64,000 nucleotides of DNA, taken from assembly GCA_001465115.1 (NCBI GenBank), contig CP013614.1, positions 3,864,142-3,928,141 on the forward strand, given 5' to 3'. A model generated the notes under the pieces. That model searched no databases, was not told where the DNA came from, and saw only the letters and a program-made list of their open reading frames with translations. The position numbers were made by a program, and so were the translations under genes. Shown in pieces: positions 45,500-54,565 of this stretch (the first letter of the stretch is position 1; each line of letters starts with the position of its first letter). The DNA is from Enterococcus silesiacus (lineage in GTDB: Bacteria > Bacillota > Bacilli > Lactobacillales > Enterococcaceae).

Positions 45500-46474
45500 A
45501 TGAGCAAGATACTTATTACAGGCGGTGCTGGATTCATTGGATCTACACTAGCCAATTATTATAGTGAAAATCATAACGTTATCGTTGTGGATGACTTGTC
45601 CATGGGGAATAAACAAAATTTGACGAGTTCTAAAAACATTGAGTTTGTCAAAGGAAGCGTTACTAATAAACAATTAATGCAAAACATACTTATAGATAAT
45701 CAGTTCGATTATATTTTTCATTTGGCTGCAGTTGCTAGTGTGGCTGATTCAGTAGAAAGACCGTTGGCAACCCATGAAGTTAATTTTGATAGTGTTTTAC
45801 AATTATTAGAATTGATAAAAAAATATCAAAAAGAATTAAAACGTTTAGTATTCTCCTCATCTGCGGCAGTGTATGGCGATGAACCTACTTTACCAAAACA
45901 AGAAGAATCTATCATCAGACCATTAACACCATATGCAATTGATAAATTTGCTGCAGAAAAATATGTGGTGGATTACTATCATTTGTATGATGTTCCGACA
46001 AGTGCGGTACGCTTCTTTAATGTTTACGGACCTAAGCAAAATCCTGAATCACCGTATTCTGGTGTTATATCGATTATGATGGATCGTTATAAGAAACTAT
46101 TAAATAATGAACAATCTATGTTCACTTTGTTTGGGGATGGGACACAATCAAGAGATTTTGTTTTTATCGAAGATGTTGTTCAAGCACTGAATCTTATTGC
46201 AAATTCACAAGATACATTAGGGGAAGTTTATAATATCGGTACTGGTGAAGCGATTGGCTTGAATGAATTAGTTTCTACGATAGATAGCTTTTTAGAAGTG
46301 AAGTTACCGATTCAATACGAAGACGAACGTTCTGGAGATATCAAGCATTCTCTTGCTGATATTGCTAAAGTAAAAGCTGTTGGCTATCAACCTAAGTATG
46401 ATATCAAGTCTGGACTTGAAAAGTATGTTTCTTATGAACTTAGTAACTTTGGTAAAAAGGGTTCTGATAGCTAA
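45500..46474 (+). CDS. NAD-dependent sugar epimerase/dehydratase (GalE/WbpP type)
   Basis: The 324-residue extended SDR protein has [14 protein letters not shown], the D-D-L-S-x-G-N motif typical of UDP-hexose 4-epimerases, FHLAAVASV, SSSAAVYGD and the catalytic YAIDKFAAEKY. It probably converts UDP-Glc(NAc) to UDP-Gal(NAc) for the decoration. ATG 45500 was preferred over an upstream GTG because GGAAG lies closer. It is the last gene of the polysaccharide locus; a terminator follows. Confidence 0.87.
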   Translation: MSKILITGGAGFIGSTLANYYSENHNVIVVDDLSMGNKQNLTSSKNIEFVKGSVTNKQLMQNILIDNQFDYIFHLAAVASVADSVERPLATHEVNFDSVLQLLELIKKYQKELKRLVFSSSAAVYGDEPTLPKQEESIIRPLTPYAIDKFAAEKYVVDYYHLYDVPTSAVRFFNVYGPKQNPESPYSGVISIMMDRYKKLLNNEQSMFTLFGDGTQSRDFVFIEDVVQALNLIANSQDTLGEVYNIGTGEAIGLNELVSTIDSFLEVKLPIQYEDERSGDIKHSLADIAKVKAVGYQPKYDIKSGLEKYVSYELSNFGKKGSDS

Positions 46475-46500
46475 ATCTGATTAATCCAATAAATTATTAT

Positions 46501-46535
46501 AACAGGCGAGATGATTGTTTCTCGTCTGTTTTTTT
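46501..46535 (+). terminator. terminator ending the polysaccharide locus
   Basis: AACAGGCGAGA and TCTCGTCTGTT pair over 11 bases (one G-T) with an eight-base loop, followed by eight Ts. Confidence 0.9.
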
Positions 46536-46560
46536 GAACGAATATATTCCTTTTAATTGT

Positions 46561-46589
46561 TTGATACTCATTCTTATGAATGATACAAT
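46561..46589 (+). promoter_or_regulatory. promoter of the GDPD-miaA-hflX unit
   Basis: TTGATA (46561-46566), 17 bases, TACAAT (46584-46589). Confidence 0.75.
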
Positions 46590-46611
46590 AGTTTCGATTG
46601 GAGGGAGCGTT

Positions 46612-47352
46612 GTGACAAAAATAATCGCCCACCGAGGCAGTAAAGGAACTCATCCGGAAAATACCTTAGCAGCATTTAAAGAAGCCGTTCGTGTTGGTTC
46701 TGATGGAATTGAGTTGGATGTGCAATTATCAAAAGACAATCAACTGATTGTGATCCATGATGAAACGATTGATCGGACTACGAATGGTCACGGAGAAGTA
46801 GGCCGTTTAACCTTAGCAGAACTAAAGCAGTTGGATGCCGGAAACTGGTTTGAAGAGAATCCAATGTTTCAGGAAATCCCGACGTTAAAAGAAGTTTTAT
46901 TGTTGCTCAAAAATGAAAACTTTAAAGGTCTATTGAATATTGAGATCAAAACAGATAAAATTCACTATGAAGGGATCGAACACCTGATTGTTCAGCTCAT
47001 GAAGTCACAGCACTGGCCTTTTGAGTATATGTATTCAAGCTTTTATTTTAAAAGTTTGGAAAAAATTTGGGAAATAGAAAAAAATCAAGAGATTGCTTCA
47101 GTGTTTAGGCTATCAAAAGAAGATGAAAAGAAAGCTCTTCAAACAGAATTCATTGATGGTATCCACCCTAAAATCGATTGGGTGTTTGAACGTTTGGAAG
47201 ACGTAGTCGATTTTCCTAAGGCGATTCGGCCTTGGACTGTCAATGAGGAAGAACAGATGAAGCTATGTTTTATGCTTCATTTAGCAGGGATTCATACAGA
47301 TTTTCCTGAAAAAGCATTACAAATCCGAAAATTGATACAAAATAAAGGATGA
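46612..47352 (+). CDS. glycerophosphodiester phosphodiesterase (UgpQ type)
   Basis: The 246-residue cytoplasmic enzyme hydrolyses glycerophosphodiesters to glycerol-3-phosphate and an alcohol. Motifs: AHRGSKGTHPENTLAAF, then GIELDVQLSKDNQLIVIHDE, with the catalytic His and metal-binding Glu/Asp. I chose GTG 46612 because GGAGGG is six bases upstream and the sequence then begins at the conserved I-I-A-H-R-G. An in-frame ATG further upstream precedes the -10 box and cannot be used. The stop overlaps the miaA start (ATGA). Confidence 0.92.
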   Translation: MTKIIAHRGSKGTHPENTLAAFKEAVRVGSDGIELDVQLSKDNQLIVIHDETIDRTTNGHGEVGRLTLAELKQLDAGNWFEENPMFQEIPTLKEVLLLLKNENFKGLLNIEIKTDKIHYEGIEHLIVQLMKSQHWPFEYMYSSFYFKSLEKIWEIEKNQEIASVFRLSKEDEKKALQTEFIDGIHPKIDWVFERLEDVVDFPKAIRPWTVNEEEQMKLCFMLHLAGIHTDFPEKALQIRKLIQNKG

Positions 47353-48278
47353 AAAGATTGGAAAAAGTATTAGTAATTGTAGGACCTACGGCGGTTGGGA
47401 AAACGGCTTTAAGTATTGAGCTGGCCAAAAAATTAAACGGAGAAATCATCAGCGGCGATTCAATGCAAGTCTATAAACATTTAGATATTGGGACAGCAAA
47501 AGCTACTGAAAAAGAGCGTGCAGGAGTTGTGCATCATTTGATCGATTGTCGGGAATTATCCGAAACATACTCGGCAGCCGATTTTCAAAAAGAAGGACGT
47601 CAGGCAATTAATTCGATTACAGCGAAGGGGAAGCTACCGATCGTTGTAGGCGGTACTGGCCTCTATGTCCAAGCTTTGCTTTATGATTTTACCTTAGGCT
47701 CTGAGGATGAATCGATGGAATTACGAGTACAGTACCAAGAGTTTGCTGAAACATATGGCAATCAAAAACTATGGGAACTACTTCAGAAAAAAGATCCAAA
47801 GGCAGCGGAAAATATTCATTTCAATAATCAAAAAAAAGTCGTTCGAGCTTTGGAAGTGTTTGATAAAACAGGTTTTAGTATTTTAACACCTAAAGAAAAA
47901 CCGAAACCGTTATATGATTATTTCTTGATTGGTCTAGAAACTGATCGAAAGTTGCTTTATGATCGCATCAATACTCGTGTAGATACGATGCTGGAACAAG
48001 GATTATTAACAGAAGCAGAACTTCTTTATAAAGATCAAACACAACAATCGGTTCAAGGAATCGGGTATAAAGAATTTTTTCCTTATTTTGAAGGAAATGC
48101 AACGTTAGACGAAGCAACGGAACAAGTAAAGCAAAATTCAAGAAGATATGCGAAAAGGCAATTGACCTGGTTTAGAAATCGCATGAATACCAGCTGGTGG
48201 GATTTAGTACAAGAACCGACTGCTATTGTAAAATTAGAAAGACAAATAGCGGATTGGCTGGATTCTTCGGAAGGATAA
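47349..48278 (+). CDS. miaA: tRNA dimethylallyltransferase
   Basis: The 309-residue enzyme adds dimethylallyl to A37 of tRNAs reading UNN codons. It has the P-loop GPTAVGKTALS, GEIISGDSMQVYKHLDIGTAK, GGTGLYVQAL and QGIGYKEF. Length is normal. The start overlaps the upstream stop by four bases. It precedes hflX, a frequent pairing. Confidence 0.96.
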   Translation: MKRLEKVLVIVGPTAVGKTALSIELAKKLNGEIISGDSMQVYKHLDIGTAKATEKERAGVVHHLIDCRELSETYSAADFQKEGRQAINSITAKGKLPIVVGGTGLYVQALLYDFTLGSEDESMELRVQYQEFAETYGNQKLWELLQKKDPKAAENIHFNNQKKVVRALEVFDKTGFSILTPKEKPKPLYDYFLIGLETDRKLLYDRINTRVDTMLEQGLLTEAELLYKDQTQQSVQGIGYKEFFPYFEGNATLDEATEQVKQNSRRYAKRQLTWFRNRMNTSWWDLVQEPTAIVKLERQIADWLDSSEG

Positions 48279-48281
48279 AAA

Positions 48282-49523
48282 ATGGGGAAAATAGCAGAAA
48301 AGGTCATTTTAGTAGGAGTAGAGACAGAGGAAAATTATCCTCGATTTGAAGGATCCATGAAAGAATTGAAAAATTTAACAAAAACGGCTCAGGGAGAGGT
48401 TGTCTTTAGCTTAACTCAAAAACGCCCCCGAGTGGATTCACAAACGGTGATTGGTAAAGGGAAAGTAGAAGAACTAATACAATTAGTTGATGCTTATGAA
48501 GTAGATATCGTTATTTTCAACCATGAATTGACGCCAAGACAGAATCAGCTGATTGTTGAAGCTGTAGGAGTAAAAGTGATCGATCGAGTACAGTTGATCT
48601 TAGATATTTTTGCGATGCGGGCTCGTTCCAAAGAAGGCAAGCTACAAGTAGAATTGGCTCAATTGAATTATTTACTGCCTCGATTGGTTGGACAAGGGAA
48701 ACAATTGTCCCGTTTAGGTGGAGGAATTGGTACAAGAGGCCCTGGAGAAACGAAACTTGAATCAGATCGGCGGCATATCCGCGATAAGATTATCGCAATC
48801 AAGCGTGAACTAAAAGAAGTGACAGCTCATCGCGAACGTAGTAGACAAAAACGTCACTCATCTGATCTGTTTCAAATTGGCTTGATTGGCTATACAAATG
48901 CAGGGAAATCAACGATCTTAAATTTGCTGACAACTGCAGGAGCCTATTCAGAAGATCAATTATTTGCGACCTTAGATCCGTTAACAAAAAAATGGCAGCT
49001 GCCGCAAGGAATGATTGTCACATTGACAGATACTGTAGGATTTATTCAGGATCTGCCAACGCAACTGATCGAAGCCTTCCAGTCAACGCTAGAGGAAAGC
49101 CGAGGGATGGATTTATTGCTACATGTGGTCGACGCGAGTGCTTATGAACGTTTGCAGCATGAACAAACGGTAGTGGAATTACTCGAAGGGTTAGATTTAG
49201 AGCAGATTCCCGTTTTAACCGTTTACAATAAAAGCGATCAAGTTGATGAAACTGAATTTGTACCGACGCTATTTCCTAATGTGTTGGTTTCAGCTAAAAG
49301 TACGGTAGGAAAAGAGCAGCTAACGAAAGCTGTCAGAGAAAAAATGATGGAGTTGCTTGTTCCATATGAATTTGATATCCCTTCAAATCAAGGACAACAA
49401 TTAAGTGAATTGACGCGACGAACATTACTTTTATCGGAAACCTTTGAAGAAGAGAAAAATGCATATCATGTGAAAGGATTTGCTAAGAAAAATTCAAAAT
49501 GGACGCGAGAGCTAGAAGAATAA
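48282..49523 (+). CDS. hflX: ribosome-associated GTPase HflX
   Basis: The 413-residue protein has the HflX N-terminal domain with the glycine-rich LSRLGGGIGTRGPGETKLE linker, then the G domain: G1 GYTNAGKST, G3 DTVGF, G4 YNKSD. HflX splits stalled ribosomes. It begins three bases after miaA ends and is co-transcribed with it. The first in-frame ATG follows AAGGATAAAA. Confidence 0.95.
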   Translation: MGKIAEKVILVGVETEENYPRFEGSMKELKNLTKTAQGEVVFSLTQKRPRVDSQTVIGKGKVEELIQLVDAYEVDIVIFNHELTPRQNQLIVEAVGVKVIDRVQLILDIFAMRARSKEGKLQVELAQLNYLLPRLVGQGKQLSRLGGGIGTRGPGETKLESDRRHIRDKIIAIKRELKEVTAHRERSRQKRHSSDLFQIGLIGYTNAGKSTILNLLTTAGAYSEDQLFATLDPLTKKWQLPQGMIVTLTDTVGFIQDLPTQLIEAFQSTLEESRGMDLLLHVVDASAYERLQHEQTVVELLEGLDLEQIPVLTVYNKSDQVDETEFVPTLFPNVLVSAKSTVGKEQLTKAVREKMMELLVPYEFDIPSNQGQQLSELTRRTLLLSETFEEEKNAYHVKGFAKKNSKWTRELEE

Positions 49524-49580
49524 ATAACGATATATTTCTTTGCAAAACCTTAAATAAAACAATATAATCATATATTATAT

Positions 49581-49627
49581 AACTGAGTTGAAGACCCTAT
49601 GTTGAGGGTTTTTGACTCAGTTATTTG
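49581..49627 (+). terminator. terminator after hflX
   Basis: AACTGAGT (49581-49588) pairs with ACTCAGTT (49615-49622), with an inner ACCCT/AGGGT pairing; a T-rich tract follows. Confidence 0.7.
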
Positions 49628-49697
49628 CTTATTTAGGATAGTCATTTAACTTGTGTAATGATATACTAAAAAAATGAGAGGGTAAGGGTATTTTGAT

Positions 49698-51020
49698 TTG
49701 AAAAAAATTTTTGAAAATAATAAAAGAAATTATTTATTTTATATTGGTTTGTTTCTAGTGGCAGTAGTGTATCTTTTGAATTTTAATGTGGATCTGAGTA
49801 CAGATGATGGTTGGTTTATGAAGATGCCTAGTGAGTATAGTTTTTTTGGCTTTCTTCAATGGCGTTATCATAATTGGTCTGCCAGATTATTTCCAGAAGC
49901 GATGTTGTACTTGATCTTTTTAGTTCCTTTACTTGTCCATCATTTAATCAGTGCCTGTGCTTGGTTGTTATATAGTTATTCTTTAGTACGTATTTTTGTA
50001 GGCACAGTTAGTCGAAAGAATTTTTTAGTCGCTTTTTTATCACTGGGCTTTATCAATATTTGGGTTATGAAAGACTCGCTTTTTTGGATCACTGGAGCAA
50101 TTAATTATTTATGGCCTTTAGCATTAGGTTTATTTGCTATGATTCCGTATGCAGATAATTTTTTTAGAAATAAGAAAACGTCGGTTTGGCTTTATTTATT
50201 ACCAGCATTGCTATTCTCATGTTCAAATGAACAGTTGCTTGTTTGTGTTATCGGTGTTGTTTTAGTTTATCATGGTACGATAGTGTTTATGAGAAGAAAA
50301 GAGAATTATTTTCTGTATATTCCGACTACCTTTTTTGTTACGGGATTTACGGTCATGCTTTTAGCCCCTGGAAACAAGCTGCGGATGCAACAGGAAATTG
50401 AGATGTGGATGCCAGATTTCAATGAGTTATCACTGCCCTCTAGAGTATTAAGAGGAAGCTCATGGCTGTTTGAAGGTTGGCAGACAAAATTGATGTTACT
50501 GTTTATCGTGATCATGGTGCTGTCATTGGTCGTTGATTCTTCAAAATTACTAGCTAAAATAACGACAGGTTATGCGGTGATTTTAGCATTATTGCTATAC
50601 AACTTCCCAAATAAATTTACGAATTTTAGACTAATAAACGAGAACAACTGGATCAGTCAGCTTAAAGCAGGTAAAGTGCTGAGTGGATCTGTTTTGAATG
50701 CTGTTGTACCTTATCTGTTATGGAGCTTATTCTTTGGCTTGATTATCGGTTTATCCCTATCGGTTGCTAAACAAAAAATATTTATCGGTTTAAGCTATGG
50801 TGCCGCTTTATTGTCTTCAGTGTTGTTGTGGTTTTCGCCAACGATGTTTGCATCTGGTGCTAGAGTATTTATGTGTTCATCGATTTTTCTACTATTTATT
50901 TTATTCATACTATATCAGCAAGCGATAGCAAGCAGTAACTCAAACAAAAATAACCGACTATTGCTGTATGCTTGTTTTATACCCGTAATAAACTTACTTT
51001 CAGTGCTCTTTTTAAATTGA
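49698..51020 (+). CDS. polytopic membrane protein of DUF6056-like type, unknown function
   Basis: The 440-residue protein has about eleven membrane segments. An early outer loop, LSTDDGWFMKM, contains an acidic pair as in GT-C transferases, and the shape resembles DUF6056 proteins found near polysaccharide genes. A role in glycan transfer is possible but not shown. Start TTG 49698 has a poor ribosome site, so the true start is uncertain. The gene sits alone between hflX and glnR with terminator-like hairpins on both sides. Confidence 0.65.
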   Translation: MKKIFENNKRNYLFYIGLFLVAVVYLLNFNVDLSTDDGWFMKMPSEYSFFGFLQWRYHNWSARLFPEAMLYLIFLVPLLVHHLISACAWLLYSYSLVRIFVGTVSRKNFLVAFLSLGFINIWVMKDSLFWITGAINYLWPLALGLFAMIPYADNFFRNKKTSVWLYLLPALLFSCSNEQLLVCVIGVVLVYHGTIVFMRRKENYFLYIPTTFFVTGFTVMLLAPGNKLRMQQEIEMWMPDFNELSLPSRVLRGSSWLFEGWQTKLMLLFIVIMVLSLVVDSSKLLAKITTGYAVILALLLYNFPNKFTNFRLINENNWISQLKAGKVLSGSVLNAVVPYLLWSLFFGLIIGLSLSVAKQKIFIGLSYGAALLSSVLLWFSPTMFASGARVFMCSSIFLLFILFILYQQAIASSNSNKNNRLLLYACFIPVINLLSVLFLN

Positions 51021-51265
51021 TCAGAACATACTGAGGTGAAAATATAGAGTTTTTTTTTGGTATGGTTATGGATAAAAAATGGAGGAATGACCTAATTTGG
51101 TGTTGATTGGTACGTAAACCTTTATTCAGCTGAACAATTCCATGTTAGACAGATTTCATTTATTAGAATGATTGATTAGGCGAGAAGTCTAGATGTAAGT
51201 TTTTCGCTTATAAAAAATAGAAAGCAATGATTTTAATAGGTCTTTTTAAAGAACTGTTTTTTTAA

Positions 51266-51326
51266 CCACCGTTTATTCGGTTTTTAGGGTCTAAGATATA
51301 ACTCCTTGAGTTATATCTTAGACCCT
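51266..51326 (+). repeat. dispersed repeat with a perfect 18-base palindrome
   Basis: CCACCGTTTATTCGG (51266-51280) is followed by AGGGTCTAAGATATAACT (51286-51303) and its perfect complement (51309-51326) around a five-base loop. The first part is nearly identical to a sequence at 63843-63857 after glmM. The remaining 51021-51265 stretch shows no gene or site I can support. Confidence 0.65.
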
Positions 51327-51401
51327 ATTGCTTATTTAACTGTAAATAAATCGCAGAAAAATCTCTTGTATATAGGCTTTTTCTAAAATTATTTAGTTTT
51401 A

Positions 51402-51418
51402 TGTCAGAAAACCTAACA
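51402..51418 (+). promoter_or_regulatory. GlnR box upstream of glnR
   Basis: TGTCA-N7-TAACA matches the GlnR/TnrA consensus TGTNA-N7-TNACA exactly and lies eight bases upstream of the -35 box. It indicates autoregulation of the glnRA operon by nitrogen status. Confidence 0.8.
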
Positions 51419-51425
51419 TAAATTA

Positions 51426-51454
51426 TTGACAACAGAAAAAAGTATTGATATCCT
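51426..51454 (+). promoter_or_regulatory. glnRA promoter
   Basis: TTGACA (51426-51431), 17 bases, TATCCT (51449-51454). The transcript would start right at the leader element. Confidence 0.7.
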
Positions 51455-51464
51455 ATACCTAATC

Positions 51465-51585
51465 TATCTAGCTGCGTAGGCTAGTTTCTCGGAAAAAAGA
51501 CAAAATCTGTCTGCGGAAAAAAATGCCACCAACTTATTTTCCTATTTTTCTGTCGAAACTGAACGAGCCTACTATGCTTTTAAAC
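51465..51585 (+). ncRNA. structured leader RNA of glnR, homologous to the map leader
   Basis: It opens TATCTAGCTGCGTAGGCTAG, with CTAGC/GCTAG hairpin, and ends CCTATTTTTCT (51541-51551), ten bases, AACGAGCC (51562-51569). GGCTAGTT (51479-51486) can pair with AACGAGCC. The map leader has the same two ends in the same order, separated by more hairpins. No known riboswitch consensus is recognised. Confidence 0.6.
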
Positions 51586-51603
51586 TAAGAGAGGGGGGTG
51601 GAG

Positions 51604-51987
51604 ATGAGAGAGAAAGAACTGAGAAGATCGATGTCCGTTTTTCCAATTGGTACAGTTATGAAATTAACAGATTTATCAGCACGTCAAATCCGTTATTATG
51701 AAGAACAGGATTTGATTCATCCTGAAAGAAGCGAAGGAAACCGACGGATGTATTCACTAAATGACATTGATGTTTTATTGGAAATCAAAGATTATTTGTC
51801 AGATGGTCTAAACATGGCGGGGATCAAGCGCGTCTACGAAATGAAACTGGAAGAACAAATGCATGCGCAAGAATCAAACAAACCGTTGACCGATGAAGAT
51901 GTTCGAAAAATTTTATATGATGAACTTATTTCTCAAGGCGGGCTTACTCAACAAAATCCATTCCAATCCAGAGGACCAAAACTGTAA
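51604..51987 (+). CDS. glnR: MerR-family nitrogen regulator GlnR
   Basis: The 127-residue repressor has the MerR-type winged helix: GTVMKLTDLSARQIRYYEEQDL and a C-terminal tail (ILYDELISQGGL...QSRGPKL) that contacts feedback-inhibited glutamine synthetase. It represses glnRA under nitrogen excess. ATG 51604 was chosen: GAGGGG lies seven bases before it; a GTG six bases earlier overlaps the RBS. A GlnR box lies upstream. Confidence 0.95.
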   Translation: MREKELRRSMSVFPIGTVMKLTDLSARQIRYYEEQDLIHPERSEGNRRMYSLNDIDVLLEIKDYLSDGLNMAGIKRVYEMKLEEQMHAQESNKPLTDEDVRKILYDELISQGGLTQQNPFQSRGPKL

Positions 51988-52030
51988 CAGTTGAGCTTTA
52001 CACAAAAAAATGAAGGACGTGAAGGATACA

Positions 52031-53374
52031 ATGACGAAAAAACAAAACACAACAGTAGAAGATATCAAACGAATTGCCGATGAAGAAAATGTTCGATTTT
52101 TACGATTAATGTTTACAGACATTATGGGAACAATCAAAAATGTGGAAGTTCCAGTGAGCCAATTAGACAAAGTGTTAAGCAACAAAATGATGTTTGATGG
52201 GTCTTCTATTGAAGGTTTTGTGAGAATCGAAGAAAGTGACATGTATTTATACCCAGACGTATCCACGTGGATGATTTTTCCATGGGAGAGCACTCACGGG
52301 AAAGTTGCTCGTCTGATTTGTGATATCTATAATCCAGATGGAACGCCTTTCGCTGGAGATCCTCGCGGTAATTTAAAACGGGCATTGGCAGATATGGAAG
52401 CGCTAGGTTTTACCTCTTTCAATCTTGGGCCTGAGCCAGAGTTCTTCTTATTCAAATTGGATGAAGATGGTAAAATCACGACAGATCTAAATGACCGAGG
52501 GGGTTATTTTGATTTTGCACCAACCGATCTTGGTGAAAACTGCCGTCGAGATATTGTGCTTGAACTAGAAAGTCTAGGGTTTGAAGTGGAAGCATCTCAT
52601 CATGAAGTAGCACCCGGTCAACATGAGATCGACTTTAAATACGCAGATGTTATTGAAGCGTGTGATAATATCCAAACATTTAAACTAGTCGTTAAAACAA
52701 TTGCCAGAAAACATGGATTACATGCGACATTTATGCCAAAACCATTATATGGTATCAGCGGATCAGGTATGCATTGTAATATGTCACTATTCAAAGGCGA
52801 CGAAAATGTCTTTTATGATGAAAAAGGACCAATGCAGTTAAGTCAAACAGCTTATTATTTCCTTGGTGGCCTATTAAAACATGCTCGAGCGTATACAGCT
52901 GTTTGTAATCCAACGGTTAATTCATATAAACGCTTGGTGCCAGGCTATGAAGCACCAGTTTACGTGGCATGGAGCGGACGCAATCGTTCGCCATTGGTAC
53001 GTGTTCCTGAATCACGTGGGCTATCGACTCGTTTAGAATTACGTTCAGTGGATCCTTCTGCCAATCCATACTTAACAATGGCTGTACTTTTACAAGCTGG
53101 TCTAAATGGAATTAAAAATGAGATTGTTCCACCTGAAGCGGTTGACCGTAATATTTATGTGATGAATGAAGAAGAACGAAAAGAAGCGCAAATCCACGAT
53201 TTACCTTCAACGATCCATAACGCAATTAAAGAATTGCGTAAAGATGACGTGATGATTGCAGCTTTAGGTGACCATATTTATGCAAACTTCGTTGAAGCGA
53301 AACGGATGGAATGGGCAGCTTTCCGTCAAACAGTTTCTGAATGGGAAAGAGAACAATATTTAGAATTATATTAG
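52031..53374 (+). CDS. glnA: glutamine synthetase type I
   Basis: The 447-residue enzyme joins ammonia to glutamate using ATP. Motifs: [22 protein letters not shown] (metal-binding Glu), [24 protein letters not shown], and NRSPLVRVP. Length fits the GSI-alpha class without adenylylation. I selected ATG 52031 (MTKKQNTT) with GAAGGA just upstream, which agrees with the E. faecalis start. It forms an operon with glnR and ends at a strong terminator. Confidence 0.96.
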   Translation: MTKKQNTTVEDIKRIADEENVRFLRLMFTDIMGTIKNVEVPVSQLDKVLSNKMMFDGSSIEGFVRIEESDMYLYPDVSTWMIFPWESTHGKVARLICDIYNPDGTPFAGDPRGNLKRALADMEALGFTSFNLGPEPEFFLFKLDEDGKITTDLNDRGGYFDFAPTDLGENCRRDIVLELESLGFEVEASHHEVAPGQHEIDFKYADVIEACDNIQTFKLVVKTIARKHGLHATFMPKPLYGISGSGMHCNMSLFKGDENVFYDEKGPMQLSQTAYYFLGGLLKHARAYTAVCNPTVNSYKRLVPGYEAPVYVAWSGRNRSPLVRVPESRGLSTRLELRSVDPSANPYLTMAVLLQAGLNGIKNEIVPPEAVDRNIYVMNEEERKEAQIHDLPSTIHNAIKELRKDDVMIAALGDHIYANFVEAKRMEWAAFRQTVSEWEREQYLELY

Positions 53375-53411
53375 TACTTGTAAGTGACCGAGCATAAATT
53401 ATTTTTTAGAA

Positions 53412-53459
53412 AAAATCCTATGAAATCAACATTTGAAAAAATGTATTTCATAGGATTTT
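53412..53459 (+). terminator. terminator after glnA
   Basis: AAAATCCTATGAAAT and ATTTCATAGGATTTT pair perfectly over 15 bases, with inner ACATTT/AAATGT closed by a GAAA loop. Confidence 0.9.
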
Positions 53460-53498
53460 GCTTATTTCTAGACGCATATTTTAAGTTTTTTTATTGTT

Positions 53499-54056
53499 TT
53501 ATCCTTGTGCAATTTTTTGATGCTGTTTAGAAATTTGTACTAAATATTTTTTTAACGTACGCCATAAATATTTACTCAATAGGTAGAAACTAAGACCAAA
53601 CACTGCAGTAATCGGAAAAGCTGCAATTGGTGGAGCTGACCAGAAGCCCAAATTAAGAACGAAAGGTAGTTGAACTCCAAAGAAAGCAGCAACAGTTATA
53701 ATTGCACCCGCTATCACAGCAAACAAAGCGAAAATGTATAGAGCAAACGACATAATAGAAAGGAAAGGAACAATCACCATTCCTGAAAATCCTGTTTTTG
53801 CATAAAAAGTGATTATTTTAAGGATCTGTTTTAAATTGAACGTTGGATTTTTTAATAAGTTTGTCCCGACAAAAGACCTTGCAAGTGAGGCTGGATCACC
53901 AAGATTTTTTAAAATTTCAGCTTCACTTACACCAGCGTTCAAGGAGTCTTCAATATGACCACTGATCTCCTCTAAAATATCATTTTTTTCTGTAACGGTA
54001 AGCTTATCTAAATGAGTTGCTACAGTTAAAAGATATGAATCCGTTTCATTTTTCAT
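53499..54056 (-). CDS. DUF1700/HAAS-domain membrane protein
   Basis: The 185-residue protein starts with a HAAS/DUF1700 helical domain (YLLTVATHLDKL...ILEEISGHIEDSL...ILKNLGDPASLARSF), followed by two to three membrane segments. Proteins of this kind are encoded next to PadR regulators and are thought to sense or adapt to envelope state. Its start overlaps the upstream padR stop, so the two are translationally coupled. Function is unknown. Confidence 0.87.
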   Translation of the reverse strand: MKNETDSYLLTVATHLDKLTVTEKNDILEEISGHIEDSLNAGVSEAEILKNLGDPASLARSFVGTNLLKNPTFNLKQILKIITFYAKTGFSGMVIVPFLSIMSFALYIFALFAVIAGAIITVAAFFGVQLPFVLNLGFWSAPPIAAFPITAVFGLSFYLLSKYLWRTLKKYLVQISKQHQKIAQG

Positions 54057-54397
54057 TTGTTTTCCTCCTCATATTGTTGAATATCAGTGATAGCAATTTT
54101 TAAAAATTGCCATTGGGTGGTCATTGCTTCTAAATATTGTCTGCCCAATGGTGTAATTTTATAGTATTTTCTACGAGAACCATTGGCCGTTGTTTCCCAA
54201 TAGCTTTCTAAAAAACCTTCCTTTGTTAACCTTCTCAAGAGAGGGTACATGGTGTTCTCTTTTGCAGCGATAATCTCCCAATTACTTAGTAAAGCGATTA
54301 ATTCATATCCATAATAGGCTCTGTTTTTTAGAAGGGTAAGAATACATAGTTCTAAGGAGCCTCTTTTTAGCTGTGACTTCCAATCTTCAATATCCAT
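54053..54397 (-). CDS. PadR-family transcriptional regulator
   Basis: The 114-residue protein is a PadR winged helix: SLELCILTLLKNRAYYGYEL, then NTMYPLLRRLTKEGFLES and the wing NGSRRKYYKITPLG. A C-terminal helix would dimerise. GGAGTGAG precedes the ATG. Two related palindromes overlap its promoter and leader, so it probably represses its own operon with the DUF1700 partner. The inducing signal is unknown, possibly cell-envelope stress. Confidence 0.92.
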   Translation of the reverse strand: MDIEDWKSQLKRGSLELCILTLLKNRAYYGYELIALLSNWEIIAAKENTMYPLLRRLTKEGFLESYWETTANGSRRKYYKITPLGRQYLEAMTTQWQFLKIAITDIQQYEEENK

Positions 54398-54412
54398 TGA
54401 CTCACTCCTTTA

Positions 54413-54456
54413 CTGTGTATTGCACAGCAGTGATTTGTACCTACAGTGTATTACAC
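54413..54456 (-). promoter_or_regulatory. two PadR-type operators
   Basis: CTGTG-N5-CACAG (54413-54427) and GTGTA-T-TACAC (54446-54456) share the core TGTATT-CACAG when read in the same direction. The second overlaps the minus-strand -10 box and the first lies between the start of transcription and the RBS, as expected for autorepression. Confidence 0.7.
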
Positions 54457-54473
54457 AGTAAGTTGTCTGTCAA
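54445..54473 (-). promoter_or_regulatory. promoter of the padR operon
   Basis: On the minus strand TTGACA (54473-54468), 17 bases, TACACT (54450-54445). Confidence 0.7.
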
Positions 54474-54509
54474 TAGCCAAAATATAGTTCAGCCAGTGGG
54501 AAAGAACTG

Positions 54510-54539
54510 TGCTATAATTCTAAGTGAGAATCATTATCA
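54510..54539 (+). promoter_or_regulatory. extended -10 promoter with Fur box
   Basis: TGC-TATAAT (54510-54518) is an extended -10. TGAGAAT-C-ATTATCA (54525-54539) matches the 7-1-7 Fur consensus with a single mismatch and covers the start of transcription. Confidence 0.78.
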
Positions 54540-54565
54540 TTTAAAATTGAAAAGGAGAGATAAGC

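Noticed and set aside
51913..52293. A 126-codon minus-strand frame across glnR/glnA
   Set aside because: It overlaps two certain genes antisense and shows no domain.
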